This document shows positions 38,082-46,565 of a stretch of DNA of 64,000 nt, one piece after another. Position 1 is the first letter of the stretch. Each line of letters starts with the position of its first letter. This DNA comes from Pseudomonas hunanensis (GTDB taxonomy: Bacteria; Pseudomonadota; Gammaproteobacteria; Pseudomonadales; Pseudomonadaceae), in NCBI RefSeq assembly GCF_013393325.1, contig NZ_QJRC01000080.1:265390-329389 (forward strand), given 5' to 3'. A program made the position numbers and the translations under genes. Below the pieces are notes generated by a model. It worked only from the letters and a program-made list of their open reading frames with translations, did no database searches and was not told the origin of the DNA.

Positions 38082-38834
38082 ATGAACAAGTCCATGGCCT
38101 TGGTGGGTGCGTGCGCCCTGCTGCTGGCGGGTGCCGCCAGTGCCGAAACCCTGCGTTTCGCCACGGAGGGTGCCTACCCGCCCTTCAACTATGTAGACGC
38201 CGATAACAAGCTGCATGGCTTCGATATCGACATCACCCATGCCCTGTGCGAACAGATGAAAGTGGAATGCACGCTGGTGGCCCAGGACTGGGAAGGCATC
38301 ATCCCCGCCCTGATGGCACGCAAGTACGACGCAGTGGTGGCGTCAATGATCGACACCGAAGAGCGGCGCAAGAAAATCGCGTTCACCGACCACTACTACC
38401 GCACGCCACTGACCGTTGCGGTGGCCAAGGACAGCAAGATCGACAGCGCCCAGACCGACTTTGTCGGCTACACCGTCGGCGCCCAGTCGTCCTCCACCCA
38501 GGCCATCTACGCCGAAGACGTGTATGGCAAGGCCGGTGCCGATGTGAAGCTGTACCCAACCATGGACGAGGCCAACGCGGACCTTGCCGCAGGCCGCCTG
38601 GACGGCGTGATTGCCGACAAATTCCCGCTGCACGAGTGGATGAGCAAGAACGGCGGGGACTGCTGCAAGATCCTCGGCGATGTGGCCGACACCAAGGCCG
38701 ATGCCGCCATTGCCGTGCGCAAGGACGACGAAGCCCTGCGCCAGCGCCTGAACACCGCGCTACAACAGATCGTGGCCAACGGCACCTACCAGAAGATCGC
38801 CAGCAAGTACTTTGCTTTCGATATCTACAACTGA
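38082..38834 (+). CDS. Amino-acid ABC transporter substrate-binding protein
   Basis: A 250-residue periplasmic binding protein of the family 3 type (cationic amino acids). A signal peptide MNKSMALVGACALLLAGAASAET is cleaved near AASA-ET. The ligand pocket signatures are LRFATEGAYPPFNYVDADNKLHGFDIDI and the hinge RRKKIAFTDHYYRTPLTVAVAKDS. It resembles lysine/arginine/ornithine-binding proteins (ArgT/HisJ). The start at 38082 is the only one that gives a proper signal peptide. A REP element separates it from the permease genes, which may lower expression of the downstream part relative to this gene. Confidence 0.9.
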   Translation: MNKSMALVGACALLLAGAASAETLRFATEGAYPPFNYVDADNKLHGFDIDITHALCEQMKVECTLVAQDWEGIIPALMARKYDAVVASMIDTEERRKKIAFTDHYYRTPLTVAVAKDSKIDSAQTDFVGYTVGAQSSSTQAIYAEDVYGKAGADVKLYPTMDEANADLAAGRLDGVIADKFPLHEWMSKNGGDCCKILGDVADTKADAAIAVRKDDEALRQRLNTALQQIVANGTYQKIASKYFAFDIYN

Positions 38835-38857
38835 TCTTCAGGAAACTGCGCAATCCC

Positions 38858-38974
38858 TGTAGGAGCGGCCTTGTGTCGCGATAGGGCCGCAAAGCGGCCC
38901 CGGCGTTCTTCGCGGCGAAGCTGAAAATGTGGGGGCGCTACGCACCCCTATCGCGACACAAGGCCGCTCCTACA
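38858..38974. repeat. Paired REP-like inverted repeat
   Basis: Left arm from 38858 (TGTAGGAGCGGCCTTGTGTC..) and right arm ending at 38974 are reverse complements over the outer 24 bases, with inner hairpins GGGCCGC-AAA-GCGGCCC and GGGG-CGCTACG-CACCCC. It lies between the binding-protein and permease genes of one ABC system, so it is probably an intra-operon mRNA-stabilising or attenuating structure. Confidence 0.85.
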
Positions 38975-39007
38975 AAGAGACCGCGTTGCCCATCTTAGGG
39001 GTTCGTC

Positions 39008-39727
39008 ATGCTCGATCAATTGTCCTTGCTGTCCTTCGCCAGCGGAGGCTGGGGCCAGGCGTTGCTGGCCGGCGCGCTGGTTACCGTTTCCCTGGCCCTG
39101 GCCTGCCTGCCCATCGGCCTGCCACTGGGCCTGGTGGTCGCCCTGGCGGCGCGCTCGCGCAAGCGCCTGCCACGGGCCTGGGCCACTACCTTTTCAACCG
39201 TGTTTCGCGGCCTGCCCGAGCTGCTGACCTTGCTGATCATCTATTACGGCTGCCAGATCGCCGCGCAGAAGATCCTCGCCGCCATGGGCTACGAGGGTGA
39301 ATTCCTGATCAACACCTTCCTCGCCGCGATGATTGCCTTCAGCCTGGTATTTGCCGCGTTTTCCAGCGAGATCTGGCTGGCGGCCTTCAAGACCCTGCCC
39401 AAGGGCCAGCTGGAAGCCTGCTCGGCCTTGGGCCTGAGCAAGCGCACCGGGTTCTTCAAGGTGCTGCTGCCACAACTGACCCGCATCGCCCTGCCCGGCC
39501 TTTCCAACAATTGGCTGTCGCTGCTCAAGGACACCTCGCTGGTGTCGACCATCTCACTGGTCGACCTGATGCGCCAGACCAACCTGGCGGTCAGCGTGAC
39601 CAAGGAGCCGATGTTCTTCTACGGCGTCGCCTGCCTGGGTTACCTGCTGTTCGCGGCACTGTCCGGGCGCGTGTTCGCCTACATCGAACGGCGTAGCAAC
39701 CGCCACCTGCTAGGAGCACGCGCATGA
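39008..39727 (+). CDS. Amino-acid ABC transporter permease (HisQ-like)
   Basis: A 239-residue inner-membrane permease of the HisM/HisQ type with about five transmembrane helices. The cytoplasmic EAA loop LEACSALGLSKRTGFFKVLLPQLTRIALPG is complete and contacts the ATPase. N-terminal GALVTVSLALACLPIGLPLGLVVALAARS is the usual first helix pair. It overlaps the next permease gene by ATGA, so the two form a heterodimer made in equal amounts. Confidence 0.92.
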   Translation: MLDQLSLLSFASGGWGQALLAGALVTVSLALACLPIGLPLGLVVALAARSRKRLPRAWATTFSTVFRGLPELLTLLIIYYGCQIAAQKILAAMGYEGEFLINTFLAAMIAFSLVFAAFSSEIWLAAFKTLPKGQLEACSALGLSKRTGFFKVLLPQLTRIALPGLSNNWLSLLKDTSLVSTISLVDLMRQTNLAVSVTKEPMFFYGVACLGYLLFAALSGRVFAYIERRSNRHLLGARA

Positions 39728-40434
39728 GCCTCGATCAACTGCTGGCGCTGGTACTCGACCCCGACCTGCTGGAGCGCTACGGCCCACGCTTTCTCGACGG
39801 TTTGCTGGTAACTGCCAAACTGGTGGCCATTTCCTTCACCCTGGGCGCCGTGCTCGGCCTGCTGCTGGCCCTGGCACGCATGTCGCGCAGCCTGGTGCTG
39901 CAGCGCATGGCCGCCGGTTACGTGTACTTCTTCCGCGGCTCGCCACTGCTGGCGCAGCTGTTCCTGCTGTATTACGGGCTGGGCTCGCTCAAGGGCTTCT
40001 GGCAGGACGTCGGCCTGTGGTGGTTCTTCCGCGAGGCGTGGTTCTGCACCTTGCTGGCGTTCACCCTGAACACCGCCGCCTATCAAGCCGAGATCTTCCG
40101 CGGCAGCCTGATGGCCGTTGCGCCCGGCCAGCATGAGGCGGCACGGGCGCTGAACCTGAAACGCTCGACCACCTTCTTCAAGGTGATCTTGCCGCAGTCG
40201 CTGCTCGTGGCCATCGGCCCACTGGGCAACGAACTGATCCTGATGATCAAGGCCAGCGCGATTGCCTCGCTGGTGACCATCTACGACCTGATGGGCGTGA
40301 CCAAACTGGCCTTCTCGCGCAGTTTCGACTTCCAGATCTACCTGTGGGCGGCCGTGCTCTACCTGGTGATCGTCGAGCTGGTAAGGCGCCTGCTGAAACA
40401 CTTGGAAGGCCGCTTGGGCCGCCACCTGAACTGA
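39724..40434 (+). CDS. Amino-acid ABC transporter permease (HisM-like)
   Basis: A 236-residue partner permease. FLDGLLVTAKLVAISFTLGAVLGLLLALARMS begins the transmembrane domain, and the EAA loop reads HEAARALNLKRSTTFFKVILPQSLLVAIGPLGNELI. The ATG at 39724 overlaps the stop of the preceding permease (ATGA). The next gene, encoding the FAD dehydrogenase, follows after 16 bases, so it is in the same transcript. Confidence 0.92.
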   Translation: MSLDQLLALVLDPDLLERYGPRFLDGLLVTAKLVAISFTLGAVLGLLLALARMSRSLVLQRMAAGYVYFFRGSPLLAQLFLLYYGLGSLKGFWQDVGLWWFFREAWFCTLLAFTLNTAAYQAEIFRGSLMAVAPGQHEAARALNLKRSTTFFKVILPQSLLVAIGPLGNELILMIKASAIASLVTIYDLMGVTKLAFSRSFDFQIYLWAAVLYLVIVELVRRLLKHLEGRLGRHLN

Positions 40435-40450
40435 CCGAAGGATACGTTCC

Positions 40451-41695
40451 ATGCATTGCCAGACCCTTGTCCTCGGCGCCGGTATCGTCGGCGTCAGCAC
40501 CGCCCTGCACCTGCAGGCCCGCGGGCGCCAGGTGATTCTGATCGACCGCGACGAACCGGGCAGCGGCACCAGCCACGGCAACGCCGGGCTGATCGAGCGC
40601 TCCAGCGTCATCCCCTACGCCTTCCCCCGGCAACTGGGCGCGCTGCTGCGCTATGGCCTGAACCGCCAGCCCGATGTGCGCTACAGCCTGGCGCACCTGC
40701 CCAAGGTCGCACCGTGGCTGTGGCGCTACTGGCGCCAGTCGGCGCCCGGCCGCCTGGCCGGGGCCGCCGCCGATATGCTGCCGCTGGTACAACGCTGCGT
40801 CGAAGAACACGACGCGCTGATCGAAGCGGCCGGCCTTGAAGGGCTGGTGCAGGCCAAAGGCTGGATCGAAGTGTTCCGCGACCCTGCGCTGTTCGAGCAG
40901 GCCAAAACTGACGCCAAGGGCCTGAGCCGCTACGGCTTGCAGTTCGAGATACTCGAATGCGGGCAACTGCAGGCACGCGAGCACCAGTTGGACGCCACCG
41001 TGGTCGGTGGCATTCATTGGCTCGACCCAAAGACCGTGAACAACCCCGGCGCCCTCACCCGTGGCTATGCCGCGCTGTTCCTGCAGCGCGGCGGGCAGTT
41101 CCTGCATGGCGATGCGCGCAGCCTGCGCCAAGCCAACGGCCAGTGGCGGGTAGAAAGCCGTCGTGGCCCGGTTACCGCCGACGAGGTGGTGGCCTGCCTC
41201 GGCCCGCAGTCGGCGGACCTGTTCAGCGGCCTGGGCTATCAGATTCCGCTGGCGATCAAACGTGGCTACCACATGCACTACAGCACCCGCGACGGCGCAC
41301 AGTTGGAGCACTCGATCTGCGATACCCAGGGCGGCTACGTGCTGGCGCCGATGGCGCGCGGTGTACGCCTGACCACCGGCATCGAGTTCGACGCAGCCGG
41401 GGCGCCTGGCAACCAGATCCAGCTGGGCCGTTGCGAAGCCTTGGCGCGCAAGCTGTTCCCGGCCCTCGGCGAGCGGCTGGACGACACCCCATGGCTGGGC
41501 CGTCGCCCGTGCCTGCCCGACATGCGCCCGGTGATCGGCCCGGCACCGCGCCACCCGGGGCTGTGGTTCAACTTTGGCCACGCCCACCACGGCCTCACCC
41601 TGGGCCCGGTCAGCGGCCGGCTATTGGCCGAACTGCTCACTGGCGAGCGCCCCTTCACCGACCCCGCGCCCTACAGCGCGACCCGTTTCGACTGA
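40451..41695 (+). CDS. amaD: FAD-dependent D-amino-acid dehydrogenase (AmaD-like)
   Basis: A 414-residue DAO-family flavoenzyme. The FAD motif LVLGAGIVGVSTALHLQARGRQVILIDRD is at residues 5-33, followed by GSGTSHGNAGLIERSS typical of DadA-like enzymes; WFNFGHAHHGLTLGPVSGRLLAELL is the C-terminal FAD segment. By place it matches P. putida AmaD, which oxidises D-lysine to the keto acid / piperideine-2-carboxylate, in parallel with AmaC. It sits inside the uptake operon, between the permeases and the ATPase, which ties uptake directly to oxidation. Confidence 0.87.
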   Translation: MHCQTLVLGAGIVGVSTALHLQARGRQVILIDRDEPGSGTSHGNAGLIERSSVIPYAFPRQLGALLRYGLNRQPDVRYSLAHLPKVAPWLWRYWRQSAPGRLAGAAADMLPLVQRCVEEHDALIEAAGLEGLVQAKGWIEVFRDPALFEQAKTDAKGLSRYGLQFEILECGQLQAREHQLDATVVGGIHWLDPKTVNNPGALTRGYAALFLQRGGQFLHGDARSLRQANGQWRVESRRGPVTADEVVACLGPQSADLFSGLGYQIPLAIKRGYHMHYSTRDGAQLEHSICDTQGGYVLAPMARGVRLTTGIEFDAAGAPGNQIQLGRCEALARKLFPALGERLDDTPWLGRRPCLPDMRPVIGPAPRHPGLWFNFGHAHHGLTLGPVSGRLLAELLTGERPFTDPAPYSATRFD

Positions 41696-41717
41696 ACCCA
41701 CGCGGGAGAAAAACAAC

Positions 41718-42500
41718 ATGACCGCACCACTGAGCCTTGCCACCCTTGCCCCCGAACCCGACCCGCGCCCGGTGCTGATCCGTATCGAAGGCCTGAACAA
41801 GCATTACGGCGCCTTCCACGTGCTGCGTGACATTGACCTGCAGGTGCGCGAAGGCGAACGCATCGTGCTGTGCGGGCCCTCCGGCTCGGGCAAGTCGACC
41901 CTGATCCGCTGCATCAACCGCCTGGAGATTGCCCAGCAGGGCAGCATCCAGGTGGATGGCATCGACCTGTCAGCCACCACGCGCGAGGCCGCGCAGGTGC
42001 GCAGCGACATCGGCATGGTGTTCCAGCATTTCAACTTGTTTCCACACATGAGCGTGCTCGACAACTGCCTGCTGGCCCCCACCAGCGTGCGCGGGCTGTC
42101 ACGCAAGGACGCCGAGGAGCGGGCACGCATGTACCTGAGCAAGGTCGGCATCGAAAGCCAGGCGCACAAGTACCCCAGCCAGTTGTCCGGTGGCCAGCAG
42201 CAGCGCGTGGCCATCGCCCGGGCGCTGTGCATGAAGCCACGGATCATGCTGTTCGACGAGCCTACTTCGGCGCTGGACCCGGAAATGGTCGCCGAGGTGC
42301 TGGATGTGCTGGTGCAGTTGGCCGGCACGGGCATGACCATGCTGTGCGTCACCCACGAAATGGGCTTTGCCCGGCAGGTAGCCGAGCGCGTGCTGTTCCT
42401 TGAGGGTGGGCAGATCATCGAAGACAACCCGCCGCAGGTGTTCTTCAACCAGCCGCGCACCGAGCGGGCCAAGGCGTTTCTGGCGCAGATACTGCACTGA
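41718..42500 (+). CDS. Amino-acid ABC transporter ATP-binding protein
   Basis: A 260-residue ATPase of the GlnQ/HisP type, last gene of the D-lysine uptake operon. The Walker A motif is GPSGSGKST, the ABC signature LSGGQQQRVAIARAL, Walker B IMLFDEPTSALDPEM, and the switch histidine is in VTHEMGFA. It starts 23 bases after the dehydrogenase gene, with GGGAGA upstream of the ATG at 41718. A REP pair follows the gene and probably marks the transcript end. Confidence 0.93.
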   Translation: MTAPLSLATLAPEPDPRPVLIRIEGLNKHYGAFHVLRDIDLQVREGERIVLCGPSGSGKSTLIRCINRLEIAQQGSIQVDGIDLSATTREAAQVRSDIGMVFQHFNLFPHMSVLDNCLLAPTSVRGLSRKDAEERARMYLSKVGIESQAHKYPSQLSGGQQQRVAIARALCMKPRIMLFDEPTSALDPEMVAEVLDVLVQLAGTGMTMLCVTHEMGFARQVAERVLFLEGGQIIEDNPPQVFFNQPRTERAKAFLAQILH

Positions 42501-42515
42501 ATGGAGGTCTGATGC

Positions 42516-42630
42516 GTGTGGGAGCGGCTTTGCGTCGCAAAAGGGCTGCGCAGCAGCCCCAGCAATGTGCATCAGTGCTGAAATCCGGGGCCGCTTTGCG
42601 GCCCTTTCGCGACACAAGGCCGCTCCTGCA
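42516..42630. repeat. Paired REP-like inverted repeat
   Basis: Left arm 42516-42560 and right arm 42587-42630 are imperfect reverse complements and share the core GGGCCGCTTTGCGGCCC / CGACACAAGGCCGCTCC with the elements at 23101 and 38858. It lies 15 bases past the ABC ATPase stop, so it probably ends or protects that transcript. Confidence 0.8.
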
Positions 42631-42958
42631 AGGACCGCGCTTGCCTCGAGCGCCTTGCTCATTGCACCGCTGCAAAGACCCAACTGCATCGTTAAATATT
42701 ATTGACCAACGCCCCCGCCAAACCCACGCCACCACAGGCCCGCATCGGTTTCAGCCCCCAAAAACCGGCGCATCCCCCGCATTAAAGCCCTCTTCCGTCG
42801 TTTGACATATCGAACGGCTCTGGCAAGCTATCTACATGCCCCGACCGGAATCGTCGCCTCTGACGAGCCGGCAGTGCTCGGGGCTACAGGCAGCACCCAG
42901 AGCCCCGCGCCGTGCGCCTGCACAACAACGACAGGTTGAACCTGTCCCAAGGTGACAT
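42631..42958. other. Intergenic region upstream of the amidotransferase-like gene
   Basis: About 330 bases between the REP pair and the next gene. A short AT-rich patch occurs near 42691-42705 (ATCGTTAAATATTATTGAC), which may be part of a promoter for the downstream gene. No open frame with codon usage like the neighbours and no RNA gene was recognised. Confidence 0.35.
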
Positions 42959-43768
42959 ATGTCCAACAGCAACATTGGCAACAAGCAACCTTCCCTGCGC
43001 AAACCCGTCGTCCTGATGACCATGGGCAGCCAAGAGCGCAAAGGCCATGACTATCAGGTCATGACCCACAAATACATCACCCCGCTGGTCGAGTTTTCCG
43101 ATTGCCTCCCGGTACTGGTGCCCACCTGCTGCGGCATTGAAGACCTCGAGACCTACCTGGACATGGCCGACGGCGTGTACCTGACGGGCGCTGGCAGCAA
43201 CATCGACCCGGCCCTGTATGGCCAGGAAAATGAAACCCCAGGCAAGGGCCAGGACCAGAACCGCGACCTGTTCGACATCCCACTGGTCAAGGCGGCGATC
43301 AAGCGTGGCCTGCCAATCTTCGGCATTTGCCGTGGCATGCAGGAAATCAACGTGGCCCTGGGTGGCGACATCTACCAGAAGGTCTACGCCGAGCCTGGCT
43401 TCAATGACCACCGGGAAAACCCGGAAGACCCGGTTGAAGTGCAGTACGCCCAAGTACATGGGGTGAAGATCCAGCCGGGCAGCTGGCTGCGTGACACCCT
43501 GGGTACCGACGAGATTCGCGTCAACTCGCTGCATGGCCAGGGCCTGCACAAGCTCGGCGCCGGTATCGAAGCTATCGCCCATGCCGAAGATGGCCTGGTT
43601 GAAGCGATTCACGCGCCGAGCATTTCGCCGTTCCTGTTCGCCGTACAGTGGCACCCAGAATGGCAAGCGGCGAAGAACCCTGATTCGATCAAGATCTTCC
43701 AGGCTTTCGGCGATGCCTGCCGAGCCCAGGTACGCAAGGCGCAGGTCAAGCGCCAGCACGCTGCCTGA
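42959..43768 (+). CDS. Gamma-glutamyl hydrolase, peptidase C26 (PuuD-like)
   Basis: A 269-residue class I glutamine-amidotransferase-like hydrolase. The nucleophile cysteine is in PIFGICRGMQEINVALGG and the catalytic histidine with its acidic partner in FAVQWHPEW. The oxyanion region GAGSNIDPALYGQ is typical of the PuuD branch, which cleaves gamma-glutamyl-GABA in putrescine breakdown, but here no other putrescine genes are present, so a gamma-glutamylated amine or amino acid is a cautious guess. The start at 42959 follows AAGGTG. It stands between the D-lysine and galactarate clusters. Confidence 0.88.
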   Translation: MSNSNIGNKQPSLRKPVVLMTMGSQERKGHDYQVMTHKYITPLVEFSDCLPVLVPTCCGIEDLETYLDMADGVYLTGAGSNIDPALYGQENETPGKGQDQNRDLFDIPLVKAAIKRGLPIFGICRGMQEINVALGGDIYQKVYAEPGFNDHRENPEDPVEVQYAQVHGVKIQPGSWLRDTLGTDEIRVNSLHGQGLHKLGAGIEAIAHAEDGLVEAIHAPSISPFLFAVQWHPEWQAAKNPDSIKIFQAFGDACRAQVRKAQVKRQHAA

Positions 43769-43794
43769 CATTCAGTTTCCTCTGCTTTGATCGC

Positions 43795-43815
43795 GGGGCG
43801 GCGCAAGGTCGCCCC
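43795..43815 (+). terminator. Hairpin after the PuuD-like gene
   Basis: GGGGCG (43795-43800) and CGCCCC (43810-43815) around a 9-base loop, followed by CGTTT. Located 27 bases past the stop codon; a weak intrinsic terminator is likely. The remaining bases to 44034 hold no recognisable gene. Confidence 0.5.
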
Positions 43816-44034
43816 CGTTTCCCCGGTCACCCTCTGCTGGTCCCAGAACACTTCCCGTGGAATCGGGCGGCGGGCTCGTGCCTGTCTCCGCGATCGTTTT
43901 TTACCCCTTCCCACCTAAGAGATACGATGACCAACATGCGGTCGCCGTGTCATTTTTAGCGCCTGCGAGATCGAGCGGCGCCCCCTCCAGACCGGCGCAC
44001 ACAAATTTTTCTGCAAGGAGGGCTAGTCATCGCT

Positions 44035-44053
44035 TAAGTTGTACGATAACTTA
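44035..44053. promoter_or_regulatory. Candidate GntR operator upstream of kdgD
   Basis: TAAGTT-GTACGAT-AACTTA, a 6-base inverted repeat around GTACGAT. The core TTGTACGATAACTTAC recurs as TTGTACGATCACATAC upstream of the local gntR gene (50659-50675). It also fits the GT-N6-AC pattern of GntR operators. It sits 54 bases before the kdgD start. Confidence 0.6.
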
Positions 44054-44106
44054 CCTCTAACGCAGAACAACACCCTTCACCCAAGCGCCACAGGATGCCA
44101 ACAACA

Positions 44107-45018
44107 ATGAATCCACAAGAACTTAAATCCATCCTCTCCCACGGCCTGCTGTCTTTCCCGGTCACCGACTTCAACGCCCAGGGCGACTTCAACCCGGCTG
44201 GCTACATCAAGCGCCTGGAGTGGCTGGCCCCGTATGGCGCCAGCGCCCTGTTCGCCGCTGGCGGCACCGGTGAGTTCTTCTCCTTGGCCGCCAGCGAGTA
44301 CAGCCAGGTGATCAAGACCGCCGTCGATACCTGCGCCACCTCGGTTCCTATCCTCGCGGGTGTTGGTGGGTCCACCCGTCAGGCCATCGAATACGCACAA
44401 GAAGCCGAGCGCCTGGGTGCCAAGGGCCTGTTGCTGCTGCCGCATTACCTGACCGAAGCCAGCCAGGACGGCGTAGCCGCACACGTAGAAGCGGTGTGCA
44501 AATCGGTGAACATCGGCGTGGTGGTGTACAACCGCAACGTCTGCCGCCTGAACGCCGACCTGCTGGAAAAACTGGCCGAGCGCTGCCCGAACCTGATCGG
44601 CTACAAGGATGGCCTGGGTGATATCGAGCTGATGGTGTCGATCCGTCGCCGCCTGGGCGAACGTTTCAGCTACCTGGGTGGCCTGCCGACCGCCGAAGTG
44701 TATGCTGCTGCCTACAAGGCCCTGGGCGTGCCGGTGTACTCCTCCGCGGTGTTCAACTTCGTGCCGAAGACCGCCATGGACTTCTACAGCGCCATCGCCC
44801 GTGACGACCACGCTGCCGTGGCCAAGCTGATCGACGATTTCTTCCTGCCGTACCTGGACATTCGCAACCGCAAAGCCGGCTACGCCGTGAGCATCGTCAA
44901 GGCCGGCGCCAAAATTGCCGGTTACGACGCAGGCCCCGTGCGCACCCCGCTGACCGACCTCACCGCAGAAGAGTACGAGATGCTCGCCGCGCTGATGGAC
45001 AAGATGGGCCCGCAGTAA
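44107..45018 (+). CDS. kdgD: 5-dehydro-4-deoxyglucarate dehydratase
   Basis: A 303-residue cytoplasmic class I aldolase-fold enzyme (DHDPS/NanA superfamily). It dehydrates and decarboxylates 5-keto-4-deoxy-D-glucarate to 2,5-dioxopentanoate (alpha-ketoglutarate semialdehyde). The Schiff-base lysine is K167 in [11 protein letters not shown], the catalytic tyrosine Y141 in VVVYNRN, and GGTGEFF is the carboxylate loop. The start [10 protein letters not shown] at 44107 is chosen over an in-frame ATG at 44095 because it gives the usual family N terminus. It is the first gene of the galactarate/glucarate cluster and has a candidate GntR operator just upstream. Confidence 0.92.
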   Translation: MNPQELKSILSHGLLSFPVTDFNAQGDFNPAGYIKRLEWLAPYGASALFAAGGTGEFFSLAASEYSQVIKTAVDTCATSVPILAGVGGSTRQAIEYAQEAERLGAKGLLLLPHYLTEASQDGVAAHVEAVCKSVNIGVVVYNRNVCRLNADLLEKLAERCPNLIGYKDGLGDIELMVSIRRRLGERFSYLGGLPTAEVYAAAYKALGVPVYSSAVFNFVPKTAMDFYSAIARDDHAAVAKLIDDFFLPYLDIRNRKAGYAVSIVKAGAKIAGYDAGPVRTPLTDLTAEEYEMLAALMDKMGPQ

Positions 45019-45048
45019 GCCCTGTCCGCGGCCTGCCAGATGCCGCGC

Positions 45049-45073
45049 CCGGAGTGGGCCAGCCCCACTCCGG
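45049..45073 (+). terminator. Hairpin between kdgD and the transporter
   Basis: Perfect 10-base stem CCGGAGTGGG / CCCACTCCGG with a 5-base loop, 31 bases past kdgD. There is no strong T-run, so it may attenuate or stabilise more than fully terminate transcription. Confidence 0.45.
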
Positions 45074-45122
45074 TTACAATTCGTGAGCCCGCACAAAAAT
45101 AACTAGTGGGAGTATTGCCAGC

Positions 45123-46487
45123 ATGCAAGCGACTAAAAAGACGCATGTGCGCTACCTGATCCTGTTCATGCTTTTTCTGGTGACCACGATCAACTATGCC
45201 GACCGCGCTACCATCGCCATCGCAGGCTCCAGCCTGCAGAAAGACCTCGGCATTGACGCCGTAACCCTCGGTTATATCTTCTCCGCCTTCGGATGGGCTT
45301 ACGTGGCTGGCCAGATTCCTGGTGGCTGGCTGCTCGATCGCTTCGGTTCCAAGAACGTCTACGCCTTCAGCATCTTCACCTGGTCGCTGTTCACCCTGTT
45401 GCAGGGTTTTGTCGGTGGCCTGCCGGTTGCCTGGGCGGTTGTCACCCTCTTCACCTTGCGCTTTCTGGTTGGCTTCGCCGAAGCCCCGTCGTTCCCGGGC
45501 AACGCACGCATCGTCGCCGCCTGGTTTCCGACTCAGGAGCGCGGCACTGCCTCAGCCATCTTCAACTCGGCGCAGTACTTCGCCACGGCGCTGTTCGCCC
45601 CGATAATGGGCTGGATCGTGTTCAGCTTCGGCTGGGAGCACGTGTTTGTCGTCATGGGTGCACTGGGTATCGTGTTCTCCATGGTGTGGCTGAAAACCAT
45701 CCACAACCCGCGCCAACACCCACGCATCAGCCAAAGCGAGCTTGAGCACATCGAGCATAACGGCGGCCTGGTGGACATGGACCAGAAGCGCGGCAACGAC
45801 GGCCCGAAATGGGGCTACATCAAGCAACTGCTGACCAGCCGCATGCTGCTGGGCGTGTACCTGGGCCAGTATTGCATCAACGCTATCACCTACTTCTTCC
45901 TTACCTGGTTCCCCGTGTACCTGGTGCAGGAACGTGGCATGACCATTCTCAAGGCCGGCTTCATCGCCTCGCTGCCGGCGGTCTGCGGTTTCATTGGTGG
46001 CGTGCTGGGCGGCGTGATCTCCGACTGGCTGCTGCGCCGTGGCAACTCGCTGACCTTCTCGCGCAAACTGCCAATTGTCTGCGGCCTGCTGCTGTCGACC
46101 ACCATGGTGTTCTGCAACTACGTCGATGCCGAGTGGATGGTGGTTGGCTTCATGACCCTGGCGTTCTTCGGCAAAGGCATTGGCGCGCTGGGTTGGGCGG
46201 TGGTGGCAGACACCTCGCCGAAACAGATCGCCGGGCTGTCCGGTGGCCTGTTCAACACCTTCGGCAACATCGCCTCGATCACCACCCCTATCGTGATCGG
46301 CTACATCATCAGCGCCACCGGCTCGTTCAAATGGGCGCTGGTGTACGTGGGCGCCAACGCGCTGGTGGCGGTGTTCAGCTACCTGGTGATCGTCGGCCCG
46401 ATCAAGCGTATCGAACTGCGCGACGACGCCCCAAAGCCACAGGCTGAGCCTGCCGCCAATGGCGAACTGGCCAGCTCGCGCCACTGA
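45123..46487 (+). CDS. gudP: MFS glucarate/galactarate transporter (GudP-like)
   Basis: A 454-residue inner-membrane symporter of the ACS family with about 12 helices. TTINYADRATIAIAGSSLQKDLGID and the loop LDRFGSKNVYAFSIF match GudP/GarP, which import D-glucarate and galactarate with protons. AEAPSFPGNARIVAAWFPTQERG is the conserved mid-region. It lies between kdgD and garD on the same strand, 104 bases after kdgD, so the assignment to aldarate uptake rests on both sequence and context. TGGGAG stands 9 bases before the ATG. Confidence 0.88.
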   Translation: MQATKKTHVRYLILFMLFLVTTINYADRATIAIAGSSLQKDLGIDAVTLGYIFSAFGWAYVAGQIPGGWLLDRFGSKNVYAFSIFTWSLFTLLQGFVGGLPVAWAVVTLFTLRFLVGFAEAPSFPGNARIVAAWFPTQERGTASAIFNSAQYFATALFAPIMGWIVFSFGWEHVFVVMGALGIVFSMVWLKTIHNPRQHPRISQSELEHIEHNGGLVDMDQKRGNDGPKWGYIKQLLTSRMLLGVYLGQYCINAITYFFLTWFPVYLVQERGMTILKAGFIASLPAVCGFIGGVLGGVISDWLLRRGNSLTFSRKLPIVCGLLLSTTMVFCNYVDAEWMVVGFMTLAFFGKGIGALGWAVVADTSPKQIAGLSGGLFNTFGNIASITTPIVIGYIISATGSFKWALVYVGANALVAVFSYLVIVGPIKRIELRDDAPKPQAEPAANGELASSRH

Positions 46488-46565
46488 GTGAACACGCCCG
46501 CCCCGGGGCAACCGGTGCGGGCAGATGTACAAAAAGCCTGAGAACCTGACAAGTAGGGCCCAAAC

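Noticed and set aside
46498..46523. GCCCGC...GCGGGC inverted repeat between the transporter and garD as a terminator
   Set aside because: Long GC loop and no T-run, and the genes on both sides belong to one pathway; could be an mRNA structure but support is too weak to list.
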